From Cephalothrix spiralis (taxonomy: Eukaryota; Nemertea; Palaeonemertea; Archinemertea; Cephalotrichidae): a DNA stretch of 12,956 nucleotides. The DNA is taken from NCBI GenBank assembly GCA_032353305.1, contig JAUCNG010195529.1, positions 1-12,956 of the forward strand, read 5' to 3'. A program made the position numbers and the translations under genes. Positions 1 through 7,110 of this stretch are shown here, piece after piece (the first letter of the stretch is position 1; every line of letters begins with the position of its first letter). The notes below the pieces were generated by a model. The model was not told where the DNA came from and ran no database searches. It saw nothing but the letters and a program-made list of their open reading frames with translations.

Positions 1-189
1 CAAGGATAAGAATGATCTTGCAGTCAAAAGTCAATCGGTCAGATTTAAGAACTCTTCAGATAATGTCAGTCAAAAGTTAGAAATAAGTTTTTTTAGAAAA
101 GTCAAAAAGTCGGAAGACAAAAAATGAATTTTTGAATATCTATGCCATCGACACGCGCGCGGTCAAATATTTTACAATTGCGGTCACTC
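1..189. other. AT-rich sequence with degenerate GTCA-rich words
   Basis: This stretch has no open frame worth calling. It repeats the words AGTCAAAAGT and AAAAGTCA several times (about 21-35, 66-80 and 98-110). A similar GTCA-rich patch occurs at about 5248-5330, so both may be decayed pieces of one repeat family. No splice-bounded exon is visible. Confidence 0.35.
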
Positions 190-335
190 AAAATTATCGT
201 CAATTTTTCTATATCCCATGGTGACCGTAATTTTTAGTTTCAACTGTATTATCATAATAGATAAATAAATTGTGTGCAAGGTAACCAAAGTGGAATGCAA
301 TAGGGGTCCGGGAGTTAACCAGGGGCGCCGGATGT

Positions 336-386
336 AAAATTTGCGCTCTCAGAACGTCTTAGAATGGTATCTTATTGAAGATAGGA
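336..386 (+). repeat. 50-bp dispersed hairpin motif, copy a
   Basis: The copy runs from AAAATTTGCGCTCTCAG through AACGTCTTAGAATGG to a terminal hairpin. The hairpin has stem TATCTT (368-373), loop ATTG and stem AAGATA (378-383), followed by GGA. It is the clearest copy of the family and closes the first 224-bp tandem unit. Confidence 0.8.
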
Positions 387-572
387 ATAAAAAAGTGTAG
401 TTAATATATTATCAAAATTATCATCAATTTTTCTATATCCCAAGGTGACCGTAATTTTTGGGTTTCCACTGTATTATCAAAAGACGAAAATTAGTTGTGT
501 GCAAGGTAGCCGAAGTTTAATGCATTTGAGGGTTCGGGGGAACACTCCCGGCCGCCGTAGGCAAACTTTTTG

Positions 573-631
573 AAAATTTGCGCTCTCAGAACGTCTTAGA
601 ATGGTATCTTATTTTCTTATTTGAAGATAGG
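573..631 (+). repeat. 50-bp dispersed hairpin motif, copy b
   Basis: This copy has the same core as copy a (GCGCTCTCAGAACGTCTTAG). Extra bases lengthen the loop between TATCTT and AAGATA, while both stem halves remain intact. It closes the second 224-bp tandem unit. Confidence 0.8.
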
Positions 632-648
632 AAAACAATTTTTTAATG

Positions 649-693
649 AAAATTGACGCCCTCAGAACGTCTTAGAATGGTATTTAATTGAAA
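649..693 (+). repeat. 50-bp dispersed hairpin motif, copy c (3' arm lost)
   Basis: AAAATTGACGCCCTCAG leads into the usual AACGTCTTAGAATGG core. The 3' hairpin has decayed: TATTTAATTGAAA replaces TATCTTATTGAAGATA. It lies 18 bp after copy b and leads into the first AATCGATA-type patch. Confidence 0.75.
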
Positions 694-699
694 CCATCG

Positions 700-905
700 A
701 CAAAATATCCGACAAATTCGCCAGCCGACAAATTTCGAAAGCGCAAAAGACAATGCACAGTACACAAATGGGCAACTCCATAATCGGTAGGCTAATCGAC
801 AAGGATTTTGGTTAATCGATAAAAATTTCATCTCTCACATTTTAATCGCTAACCGTAATCGATAAAAATGCCGTCTCGCAAATTGTAATCGGCAAATTCG
901 GTGAT
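700..905. repeat. Degenerate AATCGATA/TCGACAAA-rich patch 1
   Basis: Variants of TAATCGATAA, AATCGGTA, AATCGCTAACCG and CGACAAAATTC recur every 15-30 bases without a fixed period. The same vocabulary returns at 1415-1626 and 4490-4640. A short minus-strand open frame through 643-831 is a by-product of this composition. I see no gene here. Confidence 0.6.
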
Positions 906-1004
906 CATTTATTCAATCGTTCAATAAAGTTAAAACTCATCTGGATAAAAAAGACTCCTAATTTTAGCGCGCTTTCTAAAAATTCAAATAATTTCATTTT
1001 TGTA

Positions 1005-1030
1005 TCGAGCCGAGCGAAAGCGAGGTGAGG
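1005..1030 (+). repeat. TCGAGCCGAGCGAAGCGAG motif, copy 1
   Basis: A purine/C-rich, CpG-rich word stands out from the AT-rich surroundings. This copy reads TCGAGCCGAGCGAAAGCGAG then GTGAGG, followed by AAAATTTTG. It sits about 45 bp before the LTR-like block, and copy 2 sits about 59 bp after it. Confidence 0.7.
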
Positions 1031-1074
1031 AAAATTTTGAACTCTATGGGATAGAGACTCTTTTAGATCGAGTT

Positions 1075-1254
1075 TGTGGCACCGGCGCCAGTATAGAATG
1101 ATTCGCGCGATTGATTACGCGCGATCCCTTTTTATGTTACCCTCGTGTATATATATTTACTTCCGGTTTTGACACAATAAAACCAAAGCCATAATCAAAC
1201 TGTCTTTGTCTTATCAGCTTATCTATCCATAGGATCTAATGATAAATTTCTACA
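1075..1254 (+). mobile_element. LTR-like block (possible solo or truncated LTR)
   Basis: The block starts TGTGGCACC and ends TTTCTACA, giving the TG...CA termini and short imperfect inverted ends (TGTGG/CTACA) usual for retrotransposon LTRs. Inside, in the expected order, are a TATA-like run (about 1147-1158), an AATAAA signal (about 1176) and a T-rich CTGTCTTTGTCTT stretch. Two bases after the end comes TGGTA, which would suit the start of a tRNA primer site, but the match does not extend. The 5-bp flanks (GAGTT and CCTGG) do not match, so there is no target-site duplication, and no gag or pol coding sequence follows. Family is not assigned. Confidence 0.4.
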
Positions 1255-1312
1255 CCTGGTAAAAATTTGCGCACTTTCATATACGCAAATCAACTTTTTT
1301 TATGTTATGTTT

Positions 1313-1336
1313 TCGAGCCGAGCGAAGCGAGGCGAG
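1313..1336 (+). repeat. TCGAGCCGAGCGAAGCGAG motif, copy 2
   Basis: This is the cleanest copy, TCGAGCCGAGCGAAGCGAG then GCGAG, followed by AAATTTTT as in the other copies. The short plus-strand open frame at 1307-1507 merely starts inside this repeat and is not believed to be a gene. Confidence 0.75.
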
Positions 1337-1414
1337 AAATTTTTAAATCCTTCTTGTATGTTTAATCATTCTTGTGACTACTTGAACCCAGACTACGATC
1401 ATGCATTTATAAAT

Positions 1415-1626
1415 TTAATCGATAACCGATACCGAGATGTTGAAACCCATAATGAATTCGTTAACCGGTTACGCTTATTACATTATGTTAATTATTCATT
1501 ATTATAATCGATAATCGCTTTCGTTAGATTCTTTAAAACTATTTAATCGCTTACCTGTTCCGACAGCGAATTTCTTAATTAATCGATAATCGACAAGCCA
1601 AAAACGACTCAATCGCTAACTGACAA
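1415..1626. repeat. Degenerate AATCGATA-rich patch 2
   Basis: Words such as TTAATCGATAACCGATA, TTATAATCGATAATCG and AATCGCTAACTGACAAA recur through this stretch. The patch ends near 1626 and is soon followed by CATGGGGCCCTCTT. Patch 3 at 4490-4640 ends with a comparable GGACCCCCTCTT, so the patches may be copies of one decayed element. Confidence 0.55.
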
Positions 1627-1680
1627 AATGCCCATGGGGCCCTCTTATATCAGTCATAAAAAAAGTAAAATCTTGTCGAC

Positions 1681-1699
1681 GGTTTAATTGAAGATAGGA
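1681..1699 (+). repeat. Partial copy of the 50-bp hairpin motif (3' end only)
   Basis: GGTTTAATTGAAGATAGGA matches the 3' end of the 50-bp family. Like copy a it is followed by ATAAAAA. The rest of the motif is absent. Confidence 0.5.
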
Positions 1700-2360
1700 A
1701 TAAAAATGCTTAGATTATAATTAAAGTTGCTGGCCACCGTCAATATTTATATTTTTGTTGATAAAAATAATAATCGAAATCAAGATACTGAAAATCGGGC
1801 ATATCATACCTTAAATGAGAATTTTCTATATGTGTAAATTGAAATGAACAGTGCATCTCCGTAAGAAAATTAATCTTCAATCTTATAATAATTATGAAAT
1901 CAATTTGTTCGAATTTGAGGCGATGCAAAATCTAACCAATCAGATGAAACAATAATATAAACATGACGATGACATGTGCTTTTTCCCTACCTTCCAATAT
2001 TCCACTTTATCTAGTTTTATTCAATTTAAATCATTGCACAATGTAAGTCCAATGTTAAAGTTCATAGTGATGTAACAATTTACACTTGCAAGGCTGCGAT
2101 TTATCTAGGTCATTAATTTATTATGATCTACCGGCCGGAAAAGAGGTGTCATCGGTCGCAGGCTATGATTGGTCCGCAATTCAAATTTAACGGTACTGAA
2201 TCGAAATCTTTTAATCGGGTCAAATTTTCTTACAAGAATGATTTGATTGAATTGAATGGCAAAGTTGTATCATAATTTAGTCTAATATTATTATTGGAGG
2301 ATTAATTTTCCAATATTTTCCCGTATAAGCGTTAGAAACAATACAAGAATTCACTTTCAC
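1700..2360. other. No gene or clear repeat seen
   Basis: This is AT-rich sequence without a splice-bounded exon. Two perfect CCAAT words occur, AACCAATCAG at about 1934 and its reverse-complement form ATGATTGGTCC at about 2166, but nothing else supports a promoter. Just past the region the pair TCGGCCC (about 2363) and GGGCCGA (about 2392) forms a 7-bp inverted repeat. Confidence 0.4.
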
Positions 2361-2471
2361 TTTCGGCCCATAGAAGGAAGCCTCTCTTACCGGGCCGACT
2401 GGGACTGATAAAATTCCCCCATTACCCTGGGGCTTTAATTTGTTTTTTTTAAAAGAAAGCTTGGCTTATTT

Positions 2472-2626
2472 TACGATTCATAGAACTTGGATCATTCTAA
2501 CCATTGCAATTGTGAGAAAGGGTTGTGGGTCTTGGTTAGGGGTAACGCTCCAAGGAGCAGAGTGATTTTAGGGGTACTGAGAACCAAATTACGTTACTAC
2601 GAGAACGATCGAGGGTTAATTGAAAA
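2472..2626 (+). repeat. Dispersed repeat of about 150 bp, copy 1
   Basis: This copy matches 4671-4836 in the same orientation through the words CGATTC, GGATCATT, TAACCATTG, TTGTGAG, GGGTC, CTTGGTT, ACGCTCCAAGGAGC, GAGTGATTTTAGGGG, ACTGAGAACCA and ACTACGAGAACGATC. The copies differ by substitutions and indels. A hairpin, GCTCC-AA-GGAGC (about 2549-2560), is intact in both. A 50-bp motif (copy d) follows about 34 bp later. Confidence 0.85.
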
Positions 2627-2659
2627 ACGGTTATTTTAGCCGGAGGCCATTCTTTGTTG

Positions 2660-2710
2660 AAAATTGACGCTCTCAGAACATCTTAGAATGGTATCTTATT
2701 GAAGATAGGA
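2660..2710 (+). repeat. 50-bp dispersed hairpin motif, copy d
   Basis: AAATTGACGCTCTCAG continues through AACATCTTAGAATGG to the intact hairpin TATCTTATTGAAGATA and GGA. Copy e follows after 12 bp, making a local direct repeat of period about 63 bp. Confidence 0.8.
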
Positions 2711-2722
2711 GCAAACCTTTTG

Positions 2723-2772
2723 AAAATTTGTGCTCTCAGAACGCCTTAGAATGGTATCTCATTGATGATAGG
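2723..2772 (+). repeat. 50-bp dispersed hairpin motif, copy e
   Basis: AAAATTTGTGCTCTCAG continues through AACGCCTTAGAATGG to TATCTCATTGATGATA and GGA. Two changes shorten the terminal stem to TATC/GATA. Confidence 0.8.
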
Positions 2773-2958
2773 AATACAATTACTTTTATTTTTACACTAA
2801 ACATGTTTAGAGACTTAAAGTGCATTAACAATATAGGGAGATATGTCAGCGGGTAATAATAGGCGATGATAATGATGGAGAAAGTAACACTGATGAAGTA
2901 GAAACATAGACATATGATTTATAGATACATACGAAAAAGTGAAAAAGCAATGAAAAAT

Positions 2959-3063
2959 AAGTCCTTTTTTAGTCCTTTTTAAGTCCTTGTTAGTCCTTGT
3001 TAGTCCCTGTTAGTCCTTGGTTAGTCCTTGTTAGTCCTTGTTAGTCCTTTGTTAGTCCTTTTT
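2959..3063 (+). repeat. TTAGTCCTTG tandem array, about 10 copies
   Basis: The core AGTCCTT (once AGTCCCT) recurs every 10 to 12 bases about ten times, with T-run length varying between units. This is a minisatellite-type array with no coding potential. Confidence 0.9.
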
Positions 3064-3170
3064 ACTTAAATATGAATCATTTTCACCAGCTTTCATGACA
3101 TTTTCATTACATTGTGTGAGTTTTTGGGTGTAAATATAGTAATTTGTAGTGGTTATGTGTAATTTTCAGG

Positions 3171-3303
3171 CATTTGTCTGTATTTAGTATCTAAATTGCA
3201 GTATTTTGCATGAAATTAGTATTTTTGCGTAAATTTCAGTCATTTATCTGTATTTAGTGTCGAAAGTGCAATATTTTTGCGTGAATTTTAGTATTTTGCA
3301 GTT
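3171..3303 (+). repeat. 70-bp tandem duplication
   Basis: Unit 1 starts at 3171 with CATTTGTCTGTATTTAGT and unit 2 at 3241 with CATTTATCTGTATTTAGT. Both continue with a TGCA-TATTTTGC-like phrase and TTTTGCGT(A/G)AATTT. The second copy is more diverged and stops near 3303. Confidence 0.75.
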
Positions 3304-3309
3304 GTCAAG

Positions 3310-3670
3310 GTATATTAGAGTGTTTTTAATATATTTTGCATGATATTTTGATCGTTTAGTGTATAATTGTACTATATGTGTCTCACCCCATCAGAATCTC
3401 AGTCACATAATCTATCAGAACATCAGTGACGTCACAGAAAATCAATATAATCACAATATCACAATAGTACGGTCGCTCCTCCATTTTGCACATCATGAGA
3501 ACTAAGGATTTACGTTAAATTTGAGATAATCCAGAGAAAAAATAGATAATCCCTCAGTTTTTTACATATTATGAGAGATGTATGGGATTAAGTGGCTGAT
3601 TAGTAGTATATTTGCATAGCTTATACGTAGACGGTCACAGAGATACCAAACACCATACTAATCACAAAAA
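3310..3670. other. No gene seen; AT-rich
   Basis: I see no splice-bounded exon. A perfect TGACGTCA palindrome (CRE core) lies at 3427-3434 within a TCACAGAAAATCA / TCACAATATCAC patch. It is isolated, so no regulatory function is claimed. Confidence 0.35.
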
Positions 3671-3674
3671 AAAT

Positions 3675-3955
3675 ATACTAATCTGATAATCCAAAAAAAA
3701 GATCATCTCCAAAAAAAATATAATCCAGTTTTTTAAGTATTCCTTCGGAGGAGAGAATCGGATTATCGGAAAGTCATTTTTTGGATTACTTACCTAATCC
3801 GATAATCCACAGATTAGATTACCCACTAATCCAATAGGTAAGATAATCCGATCAGATTAACGGATTAGATTTACCGATTTTTTTACGGATTAACGGATTA
3901 GATTAACTGATTTTTGTAACGGATTAACCGGTTTATTTAACGGATTAACGGATTT
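3675..3955. repeat. TAATCC / GGATTA-rich low-complexity tract
   Basis: Irregular repeats of TAATCCGATAATCC and, on the other strand sense, TAACGGATTAACGGATT fill the tract. The first part favours TAATCC and the second GGATTA, so the tract can pair with itself. It is a degenerate simple repeat with no gene. Confidence 0.75.
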
Positions 3956-4088
3956 CTCTTTTTCTCGCTCCTTCGTCTGAAGTAGAACATCTTTACTACT
4001 CGAGTATTTCTTTTTGGCGTCACCTTTCAAACCCCTGGTGCAGTCGCTATAAATCAGTGCAGGAGTCGAAACTTTATAATATAATCGA

Positions 4089-4097
4089 CCCCCCCCC
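4089..4097. repeat. Homopolymer run of nine C
   Basis: Nine consecutive C residues in otherwise AT-rich DNA. This is likely a length-variable site and also a place where sequencing could miscount. Confidence 0.8.
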
Positions 4098-4192
4098 AGC
4101 TGAAAAACGTTTAATTTACTCTGGGTGTTGTATAAGAAATAGAAATTTGGTCCAGTTATAACAATATTTTAATGTGAACTCAAATTTTGCGT

Positions 4193-4214
4193 CACCTCGC
4201 TATCGTTCGGCTCA
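4193..4214 (-). repeat. TCGAGCCGAGCGAAGCGAG motif, copy 3 (inverted, diverged)
   Basis: On the minus strand it reads TGAGCCGAACGATAGCGAGG then TG, followed by an AATTTG-like tail on that strand. It is a weaker match than copies 1, 2 and 4. Confidence 0.55.
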
Positions 4215-4350
4215 ATTTCCAAGTCTCTTAAACTTTATTGCAATAGGTCGCCAAAACCTTTTCGTACTTTTTGATAATAGCTTATTATAAAAATTGTGTC
4301 AAAATATAACGGATCTAGGTAATTTCTGAACATTAAAACTCAAAAATTTT

Positions 4351-4383
4351 CTCGCCTCGCTTGATCTCGCTTCACTCGGCTCG
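4351..4383 (-). repeat. TCGAGCCGAGCGAAGCGAG motif, copy 4 (inverted, expanded)
   Basis: On the minus strand it reads CGAGCCGAGTGAAGCGAG, then ATCAAGCGAGGCGAG, then AAAATTTTTG. An internal GCGAG unit is duplicated. The AAATTTTT tail after the motif is shared with copies 1 and 2. Confidence 0.7.
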
Positions 4384-4489
4384 ATTTCAAAAAGAAAAGT
4401 ATTTTTGTTGCAAAAGGGCGCAAAAAATGTAACTCATTTTTTGCTGGTTAAATATCATATAATAATTTTTTTTTATTTGCCATCTGAAA

Positions 4490-4640
4490 ATAATCGAATA
4501 CGACTATCGATTATATGATCTTATATGAAGATTTCGGTGAAATTTATCGATTAAGTCCGTTCCTTATCGATTACGATTAAATCGGAAAAAGCGCTATCGG
4601 TATCGATTAATAGCGTGTTTTTTTATCGGTTAGCGACTTG
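4490..4640. repeat. Degenerate AATCGATA-rich patch 3
   Basis: TAATCGAATACGACTATCGATTATA, TTATCGATTAAG, TTATCGATTACG and GGTATCGATTAATAGCG-like words recur. The patch ends with TATCGGTTAGCGACTTG and GGACCCCCTCTT just before copy 2 of the 150-bp dispersed repeat. Confidence 0.55.
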
Positions 4641-4670
4641 CTTGGACCCCCTCTTTAATTGGGTTTTAAT

Positions 4671-4836
4671 TGACGATTCCTAGAACTTTTGGATCATTTT
4701 AACCATTGTGGAAATCATTGTGAGGAAGGTACGCCTTCATGGGTCCTGGTTGGGTGTGACGCTCCAAGGAGCTGAGTGATTTTAGGGGAACTGAGAACCA
4801 TATGACGTAAACTACGAGAACGATCAAATTGAAAAT
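4671..4836 (+). repeat. Dispersed repeat of about 150 bp, copy 2
   Basis: This copy aligns with 2472-2626. It keeps the hairpin GCTCC-AA-GGAGC (about 4762-4773) and adds a second small stem, GAAGG-TACG-CCTTC (about 4725-4738), absent from copy 1. An open frame on the minus strand at 4843-5121 starts just beyond it. That frame contains duplicated low-complexity sequence and is not thought to be a gene. Confidence 0.85.
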
Positions 4837-5002
4837 TAAGGGTCATAAGTCTGATTCTAAGGCACTTTGCGAATTTCCATTGAGGCACTCAACACAGATT
4901 AGATTGAAAGGATTATTCATGTGATGATGATGGCCCGTTATAATATATATGTGACTATAGGAACAAAAACAATCGGCAAAATACAATGAGAATGAATGCA
5001 AT

Positions 5003-5020
5003 GCGAGCGCCGTAGGCGAG
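5003..5020 (+). repeat. GCGAG/GGCGAG-rich word, distant relative of the GAGCCGAGCG motif
   Basis: GCGAGCGCCGTAGGCGAG is followed by AGAGAAATTTTTGAAAAT, the same A/T tail as the other GCGAG motifs. GCCGCCGTAGGCAAAC at about 551 also shares the CGCCGTAGGC word. Confidence 0.4.
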
Positions 5021-5060
5021 AGAGAAATTTTTGAAAATACACGATCTGTTAGACCTTCTA

Positions 5061-5100
5061 ATTTGTCAATGGAAAATTTTGTCAATTTGTCAATGGAAAA
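5061..5100 (+). repeat. Direct repeat of ATTTGTCAATGGAAAA
   Basis: ATTTGTCAATGGAAAA occurs twice, at about 5061 and 5085, separated by a short TTTTGTCA bridge. It is a local duplication that also creates the repeated residues in the minus-strand open frame here. Confidence 0.75.
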
Positions 5101-5415
5101 AAAAAATTTCAACTTTGACAACGGTACAATAAACCGAAATATTAGTTATAAGGTCTTTGTGGTTGTGTCCATCATGGAATAAACTTCGGTTTTCTCTTAT
5201 TTTGTCAAATTTTGCACAATTGATGACATCCTGGTTATCAGGCAGAAGTCAGAAGTCAGAATGGGAAAAGTTAAAAGTCATCAAAAAGTCAACTTGACCG
5301 GCCCAAAATCAGGGACGGTCAAAATGTCGATTTTACCCATTACAGATCCTCAATGGTACTAAATGGCCTTTTTCTATCTTTTAAAACAATCGGGTAATCA
5401 TTTTTATATAAAAAA

Positions 5416-5471
5416 AACATTAAACGTTTACTTGGTGCACCGCGACATTAAACATTTACTTCATGCACCGC
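5416..5471 (+). repeat. Two-copy direct repeat, period about 29 bp
   Basis: CATTAAACGTTTACTTGGTG then CACCGC is followed by CATTAAACATTTACTTCATG then CACCGC. Short overlapping plus-strand open frames in 5363-5648 run through this repeat and the next one in two frames. Neither has exon boundaries or recognisable protein, so I call no gene. Confidence 0.75.
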
Positions 5472-5600
5472 CAGGCACCGCGACTTTTAATATTCGAACA
5501 AAGCATAACGGAGCACACCCGGGCTTGCAAAATAAAGATCACTATACGAACATTTACTCTTAGGTCAATTTTGTCAATCAGCCTTTTTTGCATTATCGTT

Positions 5601-5713
5601 GTACCAGGGCAGGGTTATAAACAAATAAATATGTTTTCATTGAGTTAGTACTTTGATGTATCAGGGCAGGGTTATAAACAAATACATCTGTTTTCATTGA
5701 TTTAGTACTTTGG
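5601..5713 (+). repeat. 57-bp tandem duplication
   Basis: Unit 1 (5601-5657) and unit 2 (from 5658) both start GTA(C/T)CAGGGCAGGGTTATAA, continue with ACAAATA, GTTTTCATTGA and TTAGTACTTTG, and differ at few sites. This is a recent local duplication compared with the other repeats. Confidence 0.9.
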
Positions 5714-6509
5714 ACAGATACAAATTATATTACAAATTATACTTAATAACTAGGTATTATGGATTATTATTCGCACATATAAGTTTTAAGCCTAAAACTG
5801 AAGCGCCACAATACGGGCGGAAATGTTGAATGAACATCAGCTTCCAAACTCTACCACCTTGCAAAATTTAAACATATACTCTGGCTTATATGGCAAAATA
5901 TTGTTTTAACTTTAAACTTTAGCTGCGAAACAAAACAGGCTGCCTTTGAGAATTAAAATACTTTTCTACCCATTAAACAAGCTTTTGCAGGATGTTTCAC
6001 GATCGGTGGTCATCCCTTATAATCGATTTAACCCTATATAATTTTCGAAAAAGTCATACTAATTTGTAGGAGCAGACTTGGAGCACTACTTTTTGAATAT
6101 TTGATTTAATTTGACTCATAACTGAAGATAAACTCAGTGATGAGTTCGATAATACGGGAAATATCAATTGATAAATTCAAAAAAATTCTTAATTAAATAC
6201 ATGTGGATATGATTTCTCATACATTGAAACAGATTTTACATTTTCCAGAATATATTCAATATTTGAGAAATCATTTGAAGTTGTCGAGGGGTTTTATGGG
6301 TATGCGGATGTTAATTGGTTTAGATATTTGCATCAACCCCTGGTTGAGGTATAGTAGCTAAACTGGCTTTATGAATTTTTATGAATTGAGATCAGGGACA
6401 TGCACAGTTAGTAATTGCATTTTGAAAAACACAAGTATGTTAGTGGTAAGAATGCGTCAAGAAATTAGTTATTAAACACATACTGATCATTAAAATAAAA
6501 AAACATTGA
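5714..6509. other. No convincing gene; presumed intron or downstream part of the MYND gene
   Basis: If the minus-strand MYND gene continues it must have further exons at lower coordinates. I looked for minus-strand acceptors here and found none followed by an open frame of useful length. An open minus-strand stretch at about 6290-6190 lacks any AG in which to start. On the plus strand an AG after CTTTTGCAG at about 5989 is followed by a stop within 50 bases. Confidence 0.4.
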
Positions 6510-6515
6510 ACTCAC

Positions 6516-6681
6516 GAGGTCTCGTCTTTTCTAGTCATGCAAATTTCCTTATGAGTTTTCCAGTGCTTAATTTGACACTCTTTTCCACAGTAACTCACAG
6601 AGCCACACCGAGAGCACGCCCTGGCTGGCGATGATTTGCAAACAAAACATTCAGCAGGTTTACTTGTTGATTGCATACTCC
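6516..6681 (-). CDS. Exon encoding an N-terminal MYND zinc finger
   Basis: Read on the minus strand, the exon follows a pyrimidine-rich acceptor (CTCTTCTGTTACTTTCAG) and ends at a perfect donor, GTGAGT (6515-6510). An ATG at 6676-6674 opens a frame with the full MYND ligand set: C10-x2-C13, C21-x2-C24, C30-x3-C34, H38, H42 and C46. It includes the typical phrases SYCGKECQ and KHWKTHKEIC. MYND domains are protein-protein interaction modules found in SMYD methyltransferases, co-repressors and cilia-assembly factors. The remainder of this protein is not visible, so its subfamily is open. The ATG is taken as the start because the likely upstream exon has stops in this frame. If the donor were not used, a TGA at 6514-6512 would end a 54-residue protein. 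That seems less likely given the donor quality and the lack of a nearby poly(A) signal. Confidence 0.85.
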
Positions 6682-6949
6682 CTGAAAGTAACAGAAGAGT
6701 GGTAAAGGTTTATTCGCGCACTCATGAAAGACGAAAATGGCAAATTCCAAAGGAATTGTGGTCCGTGAACGTCAGTTTTAAGGTGGGCAGTAACTGAATT
6801 CTAAAAATAATTCGGCTCCTTCTATTTAGTTAATAATCCAACTTGTTCCATCCTGATTCCCGAACTGAACAAACCCTGAAGAACTATCGCAGAGCTCTAT
6901 ATATAAGAATCTTTATTCATGTATTTGAAGCACATTATAATTACATGTA

Positions 6950-7016
6950 TATATCATGACCCTCGTTCCGATCGGCCGTAAGGCCATTACGTTCCCGGGG
7001 TCAAAGGAAGAAATGT
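6950..7016. repeat. Nested inverted repeat in the putative MYND first intron
   Basis: TGACCC (about 6957) pairs with GGGTCA (about 6999). Inside is a small perfect stem, GGCC-GTAA-GGCC (about 6973-6984). It is more GC-rich than its surroundings. It could be a small decayed foldback element. Confidence 0.4.
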
Positions 7017-7049
7017 TTTCTTCTGCATAACGTAAGGTCGTGTACTTAC

Positions 7050-7110
7050 CTTTTACAATCTATTACCCCGGTAATTACAAAAAGACCAACAATATTGAAT
7101 TGCCGATGAT
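7050..7110 (-). other. Possible 5' untranslated exon of the MYND gene (5' limit unknown)
   Basis: On the minus strand the sequence AGATTGTAAAAG is followed by a strong donor, GTAAGTAC, with the exon side ending at 7050. Spliced to the MYND exon it would remove an intron of about 368 bp. In the phase required by that exon it contains TAA and TAG stops, which fits a 5' untranslated exon and supports translation starting at the MYND ATG. The 5' boundary given is arbitrary, since I see no TATA box or initiator that fixes a transcription start. Confidence 0.4.

Larger units (their letters stand above)
190..631 (+). repeat. Tandem duplication, period about 224 bp
   Basis: Two head-to-tail units start at 190 and 414. 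Both begin AAAATTATC(G/A)TCAATTT and then carry the words CTATATCCCA, GGTGACCGTAATTTTT, CACTGTATTATCA-like sequence and TTGTGTGCAAGGTA. Both end with the roughly 50-bp hairpin motif annotated separately. The copies differ by substitutions and small indels, so the duplication is not recent. No coding frame runs through it. Whether the unit is part of a larger mobile element cannot be told from here. Confidence 0.85.

Noticed and set aside
2549-2575. Helitron 3' end (hairpin followed by a short tail)
   Set aside because: No CTRR terminus follows the hairpin at the right distance in either copy.
2959-3063. CRISPR-like array
   Set aside because: Units of about 10 bp repeat without unique spacers, and the sequence is a eukaryotic minisatellite type.
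4843-5121. 92-codon minus-strand open frame
   Set aside because: It runs through a local direct repeat (hence a repeated SIDKL phrase) and a GCGAG-type repeat, and has no exon signals.
5363-5648. Two overlapping plus-strand open frames
   Set aside because: They occupy different frames over tandem repeats and look like repeat by-products.
6190-6290. Open minus-strand stretch that could be a further exon of the MYND gene, including IEYILENVKSVSMYEKS
   Set aside because: There is no AG acceptor between the upstream TAA stop and the open part, so it cannot be entered by splicing in that frame.
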